Assembly (NCBI GenBank): GCA_013812565.1
Contig: JACCTF010000647.1
Coordinates: forward strand, 1 to 7,588
DNA: 7,588 nucleotides
From: Pyrinomonadaceae bacterium
GTDB taxonomy: Bacteria > Acidobacteriota > Blastocatellia > Pyrinomonadales > Pyrinomonadaceae
Direction: 5' to 3'
Made by a program: the position numbers and the translations under genes. Shown piece by piece: positions 1-5,942 of this stretch (within the stretch, counting starts at the first letter, position 1; each line of letters begins with the position of its first letter). A model generated the notes under the pieces. The model saw only the letters and a program-made list of their open reading frames with translations. It was not told the origin of the DNA and ran no database searches.

Positions 1-557
1 CCTTGTTTTATCGCCGTGCTAATCGCTCCCGTACCAAGGGATTTTGTTAATAGAAGCGCATCGCCCGGTTGAGCACCCGCGTTTGTCACCACTTGGTTAG
101 GGTTCACAATGCCGGTCACAGCGTACCCGATTTTTATCTCAGGATCATCGATTGAGTGCCCTCCGAGGATGACGACTCCAGCCTCATTCATCGCCATCTG
201 CCCGCCATGGAGTATCTGGCCGAGAACATCAAAGTCTCCCTTTTGCGGATAACAAACAATACTTAAAGCTGTCAAAGGCTTTCCGCCCATTGCGTACACA
301 TCGTTTAGGGCATTGATGGCGCTGATGCGTCCATAAACCTCCGGATCATCAGCTATTGGCGTGAATAAATCCACTGTCTGTACTAACGCAATATCATCAC
401 TAAGCCGAAACACACCTGCATCATCCGCCTTGTCATAGCTAACCAGGACGTCAGTGTTATTAGGCTGTTTTGGTAATTTGCTCAGAACTTGAGCAAGGTC
501 GTGCGGTGCGAGCTTAGCCACTCAACCAGCACAAGTTACCATCTCTGTTAAACGCAT
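1..557 (-). CDS. selD: Selenophosphate synthetase (selenide, water dikinase), selenocysteine-containing, 3' end off the window
   Basis: SelD makes selenophosphate from selenide and ATP, the selenium donor for selenocysteine (Sec) and selenouridine synthesis. About 185 codons are visible. Translation from ATG at 557 gives MRLTEMVTCAG, then an in-frame UGA at 524-522, then VAKLAPHDLA. The UGA sits where E. coli SelD has catalytic Cys17, and the following Lys15 keeps the Cys17-to-Lys20 spacing, so I read it as Sec12. The frame then stays open to the window edge with clear family motifs: KADDAGVF (Mg-ATP aspartates), TVDLFTPIADDPEVYGRI, INALNDVYAMGGKP, GGHSIDDPEIKIGYAVTGIV. No good Shine-Dalgarno precedes the ATG (only AAAAGAT); no other conventional start lies upstream before an in-frame TAA. 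A gene caller would probably start at the GTG just after the UGA and lose the catalytic residue. The family call is near certain, and Sec decoding is very likely. Confidence 0.93.
478..496 (-). promoter_or_regulatory. Candidate bacterial SECIS hairpin in selD mRNA
   Basis: On the minus strand TTGCTC, a 7-nt loop (AAGTTCT), and GAGCAA form a perfect 6-bp stem starting 26 nt after the UGA, with the loop beginning 32 nt after it. That distance falls within the range described for bacterial SECIS apical loops, which bind SelB. The loop carries its G at position 3 rather than 1 or 2, a deviation from the usual pattern, and the lower stem does not extend. The hairpin is visible in the sequence; its function is inferred. 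Confidence 0.5.
522..524 (-). other. In-frame UGA read as selenocysteine (Sec12 of SelD)
   Basis: The TGA codon lies between GGT (Gly11) and GTG (Val13) in an otherwise uninterrupted selD frame. The context CAG-Sec-VAK matches the AGC(or U)xxK active-site loop of the SelD family, in which Cys/Sec interchange is well known. Sec at exactly the catalytic position argues against a nonsense mutation. Confidence 0.88.
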
Positions 558-614
558 GATTATTTTATCTTTTAATATGTATCGGCCAGAGCCTCGTTAA
601 GTGGGAAATGTGTC

Positions 615-619
615 AGGGC
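615..619. repeat. Left copy of probable 5-bp target-site duplication (AGGGC)
   Basis: AGGGC directly abuts the left terminal repeat of the 620-722 element and recurs directly abutting its right end at 723-727. Five bases could match by chance, but the exact placement at both borders supports transposition. Confidence 0.6.
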
Positions 620-722
620 TAGGACTTACGCAGTTGGACGTAGAATCAACAACTTACGGAAATCGTGATTTCGATAAGTCTTTTGTTTGCAACAGCGGCC
701 TCCTTCAACTGCGTAGGTCCTA
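620..722. mobile_element. MITE-like non-autonomous element, 103 bp, with 17-bp terminal inverted repeats
   Basis: The left end TAGGACTTACGCAGTTG (620-636) is the reverse complement of 706-722 with 16 of 17 positions matching (TAGGACCTACGCAGTTG read inward from the right). The element is flanked immediately by the 5-bp direct repeat AGGGC at 615-619 and 723-727, a good target-site duplication; the outermost TA could alternatively be a TA duplication of the IS630/mariner kind. There is no transposase gene inside, so it would depend on an element elsewhere. An internal dyad (652-679) lets the interior fold. The ends resemble, from memory, GGACTTACGCA-type termini of insertion sequences common in cyanobacteria; the family is not established here. 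Confidence 0.75.
652..679. repeat. Internal dyad of the MITE-like element
   Basis: ACTTA (652-656) pairs with TAAGT (675-679). After a 2x2 mismatch, GAAATC (659-664) pairs with GATTTC (667-672) around a GT dinucleotide. The 11 base pairs form a stem-loop in DNA or in the selD leader RNA. Confidence 0.5.
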
Positions 723-727
723 AGGGC
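723..727. repeat. Right copy of probable 5-bp target-site duplication (AGGGC)
   Basis: This is the second AGGGC, directly following the right terminal inverted repeat of the 620-722 element and matching 615-619. Confidence 0.6.
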
Positions 728-731
728 AATA

Positions 732-745
732 GTTATGAGCATAAC
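732..745. repeat. Short palindrome GTTATG-AG-CATAAC
   Basis: This is a 6-bp perfect dyad with a 2-bp centre, between the candidate selD promoter and the MITE-like element. It could be an operator or only a chance dyad in AT-rich DNA. Confidence 0.3.
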
Positions 746-794
746 AATGTCCATCTTCCGACAAATGGAGCGCAATCCATATTTACACTACGCT

Positions 795-823
795 TGTATA
801 ATTACCTATCAAAAAAGTGTCAT
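795..823 (-). promoter_or_regulatory. Candidate sigma70-like promoter for selD
   Basis: On the minus strand ATGACA (823-818, five of six matches to TTGACA) is followed after exactly 17 nt by TATACA (800-795, four of six matches to TATAAT). It starts 11 bases beyond the parB stop codon and would give selD its own transcript with a leader of about 230 nt containing the 732-745 dyad and the whole MITE-like element. Inferred from consensus and spacing only. Confidence 0.45.
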
Positions 824-834
824 AATTTAACGTT

Positions 835-1713
835 CTATACCGGGATTGATTCCTGAGTACCAATAAGCAACTGGTATAAACGATCCAAGTCACCTTCGTT
901 ATAATATTCTATTTCAATTTTGCCCCCCTGACCGGTCTGACTAGGCATGACTCGCACTTGTGTGCTCAGGCGACGACGCAGTTTAGCTTCAGCAGTGCGT
1001 ACGTTGGCATCGTTGCTTCTCTGCTGTACCTGTGTTGCTGCGGCAGTAGGGACTCCGGCAACAATCCGTTTAACTGTTCGTTCAGTTTCGCGAACAGAGA
1101 GCCCTTGATCCATCACACTGCGAGCGATACGCCGCTGAACATCTGGATCATCTACACCAAGGAGAGCACGCGCGTGGCCCATGGAAAGCTTCGATTCCTC
1201 AACAAATCTTTGTACATCAGCAGGAAGTCGCAGAAGTCGCAAATAATTGGTGATGAACGTACGGTCTCGCCCAACACGCTGGGCGACCATCTCCTGTGTT
1301 AATCCGAGCGTTTCGATCAACCGCTTATAGGCATATGCCTCTTCAATGGCGTTAAGCTCTTGGCGTTGGATGTTTTCAATCAAGGCAAGCTCGAGCATCT
1401 TCTCATCGGGGATGTCACGTACCACCACGGGGATACGTTGTAGACCCGCACGCTGAGCTGCGCGCCATCTGCGCTCACCCGCAACTAATTGGTAACGTCC
1501 ACCTCGCCTCCGAACAAGCAAGGGTTGAACAACGCCGTTTACGCGGATGGATTGTGCAAGTTCCTCTAGTTGTTCCTCATCAAACCGTGTACGTGGTTGA
1601 GATTCATTCGGCTCAATAAGATCCAAGTCTATTTCCAGCGCACCCTCATCAGCTTTCGCTGGCGTATCCGACAGCAGCGCGTTCAGGCCCCGGCCGAGTG
1701 CTCTTTTTGTCAT
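835..1713 (-). CDS. parB: Chromosome partitioning protein ParB (CTP-dependent parS-binding clamp)
   Basis: ParB binds parS, spreads along DNA as a CTP-switched clamp and stimulates ParA to segregate origins. The 292 residues show a basic N-terminus ([12 protein letters not shown], residues 3-14) of the type that contacts ParA; the ParB/Srx CTP-binding domain with QPRTRF (39-44) and GERRWRAA (79-86); the ENIQRQELN motif (113-121); a helix-turn-helix near 138-160 ([23 protein letters not shown]); and a C-terminal dimerisation part ([21 protein letters not shown], split here across 263-283). Length is normal for the family. The ATG at 1713 has a strong AAAGGAGG 9 nt upstream, inside parA, and the gene overlaps the parA end by 65 bp. 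Probably cotranscribed with and translationally coupled to parA. No convincing intrinsic terminator follows the TAG. Confidence 0.97.
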   Translation of the reverse strand: MTKRALGRGLNALLSDTPAKADEGALEIDLDLIEPNESQPRTRFDEEQLEELAQSIRVNGVVQPLLVRRRGGRYQLVAGERRWRAAQRAGLQRIPVVVRDIPDEKMLELALIENIQRQELNAIEEAYAYKRLIETLGLTQEMVAQRVGRDRTFITNYLRLLRLPADVQRFVEESKLSMGHARALLGVDDPDVQRRIARSVMDQGLSVRETERTVKRIVAGVPTAAATQVQQRSNDANVRTAEAKLRRRLSTQVRVMPSQTGQGGKIEIEYYNEGDLDRLYQLLIGTQESIPV

Positions 1714-2467
1714 TCGCCATTACCTCCTTTGCTAATTGAAGATAGCTGTCTGCACCGCGCGAACGTGGATCGTACAAAATAATTGGCTTTCCGTGGCTCG
1801 GAGCTTCTGCCAGACGCACGTTGCGGGGTATCACGGCTTGAAGAACCTGTTTTCCATAGAAGTCACGTAGATCAGCGGCCACCGCCGCCGAAAGGTTTGT
1901 CCGCTCGTCATACATTGTGAGCAGTAAACCTTCAATCGTTAAGTTGGGATTAAGCGAACGTCGGATGCGCGCTAGAGTGTCGAACAGTTCTGTAACGCCT
2001 TCAAGCGCATAATATTCACATTGGATTGGTACAAGCAGGGAGTTAGCTGCCGTCAAGGCGTTTAACGTGAGCAAGCCGAGGGATGGAGGACAATCAATAA
2101 TAATATAGTCATACAAATCTCCGACGGTACTTAGTATTTCCTGCATCCTGTATTCGCGTCTCTCCACCTCGATAAGTTCTACTTCGGCTCCGGTTAAGTT
2201 TCTGTCCGATGGAAGAACTTTCAGCAGCTCGATTTCAGTTTTCTGAATAACGTTTACGATGGGTTCGTCGACGATTAGGACATGATAGAGGCTACGACGG
2301 AAACTTCCACGTTGAATGCCAACACCAGAGGTAGCATTAGCTTGTGGGTCTGCATCCACAAGCAAAATACGCATTTCGCAAACAGCCAGGGCAGCAGCTA
2401 AATTCACCGCCGTCGTCGTTTTTCCAACCCCGCCTTTTTGGTTTGCAATCGCAATGGTTTTAGCCAA
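1649..2467 (-). CDS. parA: Chromosome partitioning ATPase ParA (Soj)
   Basis: ParA is a MinD/ParA-type ATPase that binds DNA non-specifically as an ATP dimer and drives origin segregation with ParB-parS. The 272-residue protein shows the deviant Walker A motif KGGVGKTT (11-18) with its signature lysine, [10 protein letters not shown] (37-46), the Walker B region [11 protein letters not shown] (121-131) and the conserved [16 protein letters not shown] (214-229). The start is TTG at 2467: [10 protein letters not shown] is the normal family N-terminus, GGGAG lies 9 nt upstream, and no in-frame ATG or GTG precedes it. The last 20-odd residues (from about Asn252, rich in Lys, Arg, Pro and Ala) lie in DNA that also encodes the ParB N-terminus in another frame. 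They look like a non-conserved tail beyond the usual family end near KEVM. An inverted pair of parS-like sites lies upstream. Confidence 0.96.
   Translation of the reverse strand: MAKTIAIANQKGGVGKTTTAVNLAAALAVCEMRILLVDADPQANATSGVGIQRGSFRRSLYHVLIVDEPIVNVIQKTEIELLKVLPSDRNLTGAEVELIEVERREYRMQEILSTVGDLYDYIIIDCPPSLGLLTLNALTAANSLLVPIQCEYYALEGVTELFDTLARIRRSLNPNLTIEGLLLTMYDERTNLSAAVAADLRDFYGKQVLQAVIPRNVRLAEAPSHGKPIILYDPRSRGADSYLQLAKEVMANDKKSTRPGPERAAVGYASES
1723..1730 (-). promoter_or_regulatory. Ribosome binding site of parB (AAAGGAGG)
   Basis: A near-perfect Shine-Dalgarno sequence lies 9 nt before the parB ATG at 1713. An ATG at 1720 is only 2 nt from it and belongs to the parA frame (Met250), so the site fixes the parB start and confirms that parB begins inside parA. 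Confidence 0.85.
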
Positions 2468-2476
2468 CTCGATATA

Positions 2477-2481
2477 CTCCC
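2477..2481 (-). promoter_or_regulatory. Ribosome binding site of parA (GGGAG) before a TTG start
   Basis: GGGAG lies 9 nt upstream of the TTG at 2467-2465 and is the only purine-rich match near the conserved ParA N-terminus. It supports TTG as initiator. Confidence 0.6.
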
Positions 2482-2598
2482 AGGCACGATTCTTTGAGTA
2501 GGCTGCAAACTAACACAAAATTGCTCAGGGTGACTATAGTTTTTGCAGATAACCATTTCCGCGAACCCTTTTCTCCCCCATTTAATTTTTAAGTCTTA

Positions 2599-2614
2599 CG
2601 TTTCACGTGTCACA
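2599..2614 (+). promoter_or_regulatory. parS-like ParB-binding site 1
   Basis: The 16 bases CGTTTCACGTGTCACA match the widely conserved parS consensus TGTTTCACGTGAAACA at 13 positions, keeping the central CACGTG and one perfect half-site (GTTTCAC). The site lies between mnmG and parA, a typical place for parS. ParB binding is inferred. Confidence 0.72.
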
Positions 2615-2630
2615 TCTTCAATCGTTACAA

Positions 2631-2646
2631 CGTGACACGTGAAACG
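2631..2646 (-). promoter_or_regulatory. parS-like ParB-binding site 2, inverted copy
   Basis: The core GTGACACGTGAAAC is the exact reverse complement of the core of site 1 and has the same deviations from consensus. The two centres lie 32 bp apart, about three helical turns, and the perfect half-sites point outward. The site ends 8 bp before the mnmG stop codon. Confidence 0.72.
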
Positions 2647-2654
2647 TTTTGAGG

Positions 2655-4532
2655 TTAAGCGGCTTGTGGAGATTTAAGTCGCACAAGAAGTGTAGCGAGC
2701 GCCGCAGGGGTCATCCCCGGTGTGCGGCGAGCTTGACCAAAAGTTTGCGGATGAGCACGCTCTAATCGATGAATCATTTCATGAGAGAGACTGCTGAGCG
2801 AAGTGAAGTTGAAGTTTGTGGGAATGAGTAGACCGTCATGTTTGTAGAGTCTTTCATTGGCTGATTGCTGAGTGTCAATATATCCACTGTAAATAATATC
2901 TGCAGCAACCGATTCTACATCAGCAAGGGAAACGGCGGTACGAAGGGTTGGGGGCAAACCGTGATGAATTGTAGAGAGGGGAACATCGTGACGCTGGACA
3001 AGATTCGAAAGAGAGGGAGAATTATCAAGGTCACATCCAAGCGTTTGATAAAGATGTGTATGAAGGTTGTCACCCCGCTTGACTCGCATCGCGTCCATTG
3101 TGGCACGTAGAAGCGCAAGTCTTTGACGTCGTTGATTAAAGCGTTCCCAAGCAGTGTCACCAAGCAGACCGAGAGTATGACCGAGCGGAGACAATCGAGA
3201 ATCAGCCGTGTCATAACGCAGGGAAAGTCGATGTTCAGAGCGTGAGGTGAACATGCGGTATGGCTCATCAACGCCGTGCGTTATCAAATCATCAATCAAC
3301 ACGCCAATGTATGAATCTTGCCGAAGCAAACTGAAGGGTTCACGCTTTTGTACGTAGAGAGCTGAGTTAATACCAGCAATCAGGCCCTGGCACGCGGCTT
3401 CTTCATACCCGGTCGTACCGTTGATCTGTCCGGCAAGGAACAATCCCTTGATGCGAGTCGTCTCAAGTTGAGGGGATAATTCACGAGGATCAACAAAATC
3501 ATACTCGATTGCATATCCAGGCCTGATAACTCGCGCTTCGTCAAGGCCAGGAATTTGACGAACCAGCTCTTGTTGCAACTCGGCTGGCATAGAAGTGGAG
3601 AAACCATTGAGATAAACCTCATGGGTATCATGACCTTCTGGTTCTAGAAAAAGTTGGTGCCGTGGTTTGTCCGGAAACTTGATAACTTTGTCTTCAATGG
3701 AAGGGCAGTAACGCGGTCCAATGCTACTTATTTGCCCAGAGTATAAAGGGGATTCATGAATGTTGTTGCGTATGGTTTGATGGACAACCTCTGTGGTATG
3801 TCCCACATAACACATGATCTGTGGCTGTTCAATGCTCTCTGTCGAGAAAGAGAAAGGAACAGGGCGCTCGTCGGCGGGTTGCGGCTCGAAAGCGTTCCAA
3901 TCGATTGTTCGACCGTCCAGACGGGGCGGAGTACCGGTTTTCAAGCGACCGACAGGGAATCCTAACTGTTTCAAACCTTCTGCTAAGTCGATTGCAGCAG
4001 GCTCACCAGCACGCCCAGCCGTGTAGGTACGGCGTCCGGTATGAACTAAGCCATTAAGAAATGTCCCAGTAGCCAGTACAACCGCTTTAGCGCGAAGACG
4101 GCGTGTGTCTTGTAGCTCGACGCCGAGAATCAATCCATCTTCAACAATTAGTTCAATGACCAGGCCCTGGCGTAGATGAAGATTTGGTGTAGCCTCAAGC
4201 GTATGGCGCATCTCCGTGCGATAGAGTGCGCGGTCGGCCTGGGCGCGAGGGGCTTGTACTGCCGGGCCACGCGACCGATTCAATAAGCGAAACTGTATTC
4301 CGGTTCGATCAGTGACGCGGCCGATGATACCGCCGAGAGCGTCAATCTCACGTACGAGATGACCTTTGGCAACGCCCCCGACCGCTGGGTTACATGACAT
4401 CTGACCGATCAAATCTAAGTTAAGCGTAATGATGGCTGTTTCTGCACCCATCCGCGCCGCCGCAGAGGCTGCTTCACATCCGGCATGACCTGCCCCGATT
4501 ACTATTACGTCAAAGCTCTCATCAAAACTCAT
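2655..4532 (-). CDS. mnmG: tRNA uridine 5-carboxymethylaminomethyl modification enzyme MnmG (GidA)
   Basis: MnmG is the FAD- and NADH-dependent partner of MnmE. The complex installs the (carboxymethyl)aminomethyl group on C5 of wobble uridine 34 in tRNAs, using methylene-tetrahydrofolate and glycine or ammonium. The 625 residues match the usual length. They show the FAD Rossmann motif IGAGHAG (12-18), GQMSCNPAVGG (43-53) with conserved Cys47, the first family signature GPRYCPSIEDK (272-282) with catalytic-type Cys276, the second signature AGQINGTTGYEEA (367-379), and the C-terminal MnmE-binding helices (YIDTQQSANE, TPAALATLLVRLK). The ATG at 4532 has AGGAAAG just upstream, within the end of mnmE, and only 2 bp separate the genes. 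Probably cotranscribed with mnmE. Confidence 0.98.
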   Translation of the reverse strand: MSFDESFDVIVIGAGHAGCEAASAAARMGAETAIITLNLDLIGQMSCNPAVGGVAKGHLVREIDALGGIIGRVTDRTGIQFRLLNRSRGPAVQAPRAQADRALYRTEMRHTLEATPNLHLRQGLVIELIVEDGLILGVELQDTRRLRAKAVVLATGTFLNGLVHTGRRTYTAGRAGEPAAIDLAEGLKQLGFPVGRLKTGTPPRLDGRTIDWNAFEPQPADERPVPFSFSTESIEQPQIMCYVGHTTEVVHQTIRNNIHESPLYSGQISSIGPRYCPSIEDKVIKFPDKPRHQLFLEPEGHDTHEVYLNGFSTSMPAELQQELVRQIPGLDEARVIRPGYAIEYDFVDPRELSPQLETTRIKGLFLAGQINGTTGYEEAACQGLIAGINSALYVQKREPFSLLRQDSYIGVLIDDLITHGVDEPYRMFTSRSEHRLSLRYDTADSRLSPLGHTLGLLGDTAWERFNQRRQRLALLRATMDAMRVKRGDNLHTHLYQTLGCDLDNSPSLSNLVQRHDVPLSTIHHGLPPTLRTAVSLADVESVAADIIYSGYIDTQQSANERLYKHDGLLIPTNFNFTSLSSLSHEMIHRLERAHPQTFGQARRTPGMTPAALATLLVRLKSPQAA

Positions 4533-4534
4533 CG

Positions 4535-5938
4535 CTACTTTCCTATGCAGAAGGTCGAAAATATATGTGAAAGGACTTCCTCAGAAGTTGTTTCACCTGT
4601 AATACCACCCAAATAATTTAAGGCATTGTAAAGATGAGCAAGAACTAATTCCTCGCTAGCTCTCTGCTGAAATAATTCATTGGAAGCACGAAGCGAGGTT
4701 GCTGTTCGCTGCAAAAGATCAAAGTGGCGCGCATTCGTGATTAAAAATCCGCCATCGAACGAAAAATCCCGCATAAACGGCTGCAGCAAAGCATCACGAA
4801 GGTCATTGAGGCCTGCGCCTGTCTTTGCAGAAACTTTAATCACGGGCGCTTGGCTGCCGAACAAAGAACCGTCTTGGTATGTATGCGATAAAATGTCGCT
4901 TTTGTTAAAAACAAAAAGATGACGGCTTGCGCCGACCTCAACAAAAACATCTTGATCCTCACTGGTGAGCGGGATCGAACTATCCAGAACAACAACAACA
5001 AGGTCAGCATCAGCTATCGCTCGTTTGGTACGCTCAATACCTATACTCTCAATTTTGTCACTTGAAGCACGAACACCAGCAGTATCCGTAATCAGAACAG
5101 GAATGCCCTGAAGATTTAACAACTCACTCAAGCTGTCGCGCGTTGTTCCTGGAATTTCCGTTACGATGGCTCTATCTTTTGCTAGTAAGGCATTGAAAAG
5201 GCTGGACTTACCAACATTGGGGCGGCCCGCCAGGGTGATTCGCAATCCCTCTTTGAGTAATCGACCGGCGCGGAAAGTTTGGGCTAATTCTTCAACGCAT
5301 TGGACAAGATCGGAAAGCTGTTTATTGATTCGCTCAGCTATAACCGGGGGAAGATCATCTTCAACGAACTCCAGTGAAGATTCAAGTGGCACAATAATCT
5401 TCAGTAGAGAGTCTTTGATGGGTTGCAGTTGTACCGAGAGTTCTCCGCCGAGTTGCCGTGCTGCTTGTCGCACCGCAGCGTGTGTCTGTGCGTCGATTAG
5501 GTCGCGCAGAGATTCCGCCTGAGCAAGATTTATTTTTCCACTAGAGAGAGATCGTAAAGTAAATTCACCAGGGTCGGCAGCCCGAGCGCCGAGATGGAGC
5601 AGGGCATCGACGATGTGCAGCAATAGAATGGGCGAGCCATGACAGCTCAACTCTACCATATCTTCGCCCGTGAAAGAGCGTGGAGATTTGAAATAAGTTA
5701 TAAGAGCGCGATCTAGAATTTCCCCATTTGCGGGGTCATAAATCGTCCTTAACGAAACGCTGTTCGGCTGCGGGCTGAAATGATTATCTTGGAGAAGGGA
5801 ACACGTAAAATCCAAGGCGCGCGCGCCGCTGAGGCGGATGACTCCGATACCACTGCGACCGGGCGGCGTAGATAAAGCAACAATGGTGTTAGAGGCTGGC
5901 ACTGCCGAAATAGAGGGACTTCCTGCCTGGCAAGGCAC
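4535..5938 (-). CDS. mnmE: tRNA uridine modification GTPase MnmE (TrmE)
   Basis: MnmE is the potassium-activated GTPase partner of MnmG in wobble-uridine modification. Read from GTG at 5938, the 467 residues show the N-terminal folate-binding domain (NTIVALSTPPGRSGIGVIRLSG from 17, TGEDMVELSCHG at 90-101), the helical domain, and an inserted G domain with GRPNVGKS (238-245), GTTRD (264-268), DTAG (285-288) and NKSD (345-348). It ends with the catalytic CxGK motif as CIGK (464-467). All key residues are present. The start is uncertain: family members normally begin just before NTIVAL, and GTG at 5938 adds about 16 residues with no clear Shine-Dalgarno. In-frame alternatives are GTG at 5902 and, more speculatively, ATT at 5911, which follows a purine-rich AGGAAG. 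The gap to the upstream gene is 4 bp. Confidence 0.97.
   Translation of the reverse strand: MPCQAGSPSISAVPASNTIVALSTPPGRSGIGVIRLSGARALDFTCSLLQDNHFSPQPNSVSLRTIYDPANGEILDRALITYFKSPRSFTGEDMVELSCHGSPILLLHIVDALLHLGARAADPGEFTLRSLSSGKINLAQAESLRDLIDAQTHAAVRQAARQLGGELSVQLQPIKDSLLKIIVPLESSLEFVEDDLPPVIAERINKQLSDLVQCVEELAQTFRAGRLLKEGLRITLAGRPNVGKSSLFNALLAKDRAIVTEIPGTTRDSLSELLNLQGIPVLITDTAGVRASSDKIESIGIERTKRAIADADLVVVVLDSSIPLTSEDQDVFVEVGASRHLFVFNKSDILSHTYQDGSLFGSQAPVIKVSAKTGAGLNDLRDALLQPFMRDFSFDGGFLITNARHFDLLQRTATSLRASNELFQQRASEELVLAHLYNALNYLGGITGETTSEEVLSHIFSTFCIGK
4538..4544 (-). promoter_or_regulatory. Ribosome binding site of mnmG (AGGAAAG)
   Basis: AGGAAAG overlaps the last codons of mnmE and lies 5 nt before the mnmG ATG. 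It fixes the start and suggests translational coupling of the two partner enzymes. Confidence 0.65.
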
Positions 5939-5942
5939 AAGG

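Larger units (their letters stand above)
2598..2647. repeat. Perfect 16-bp inverted repeat spanning the two parS-like sites
   Basis: ACGTTTCACGTGTCAC (2598-2613) and its exact reverse complement (2632-2647) are separated by 18 bases. In mnmG mRNA this would form a 16-bp stem, but no U-tract follows on the minus strand, so an intrinsic terminator is unlikely. The rest of the 2468-2654 intergenic stretch is AT-rich, and I found no convincing promoter in it. Confidence 0.9.

Noticed and set aside
522..524. The UGA in selD as a nonsense mutation making a pseudogene
   Set aside because: It replaces exactly the catalytic Cys, which is known to alternate with Sec in this family, and all downstream motifs are intact over about 170 codons.
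665..856. Plus-strand open frame of 63 codons beginning inside the MITE-like element
   Set aside because: It spans a transposon end, an AT-rich leader and the end of parB antisense, has no recognisable domain and no convincing ribosome site. It also runs across the candidate selD promoter.
958..1302. Plus-strand open frame of 114 codons antisense to parB
   Set aside because: Its Cys/Ser-rich N-terminal stretch is the complement of ParB codons; no ribosome site or family match.
2598..2647. Intrinsic terminator after mnmG
   Set aside because: The inverted repeat has a large 18-nt loop and no U-tract after it on the minus strand. Its content is CACGTG-centred parS-like sequence, which explains it better.
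2915..3271. Minus-strand open frame of 118 codons inside mnmG in another frame
   Set aside because: It is wholly contained in a well-conserved gene, shows no family resemblance, and is an out-of-frame shadow.
4586..4601. Partial match to parS (TTGTTTCACCTG) within mnmE
   Set aside because: The essential central CACGTG is broken (CACCTG) and the second half-site is absent.
5166..5522. Plus-strand open frame of 118 codons antisense to mnmE
   Set aside because: Antisense shadow of conserved mnmE coding sequence, with a Ser/Arg-rich composition typical of such frames and no domain.
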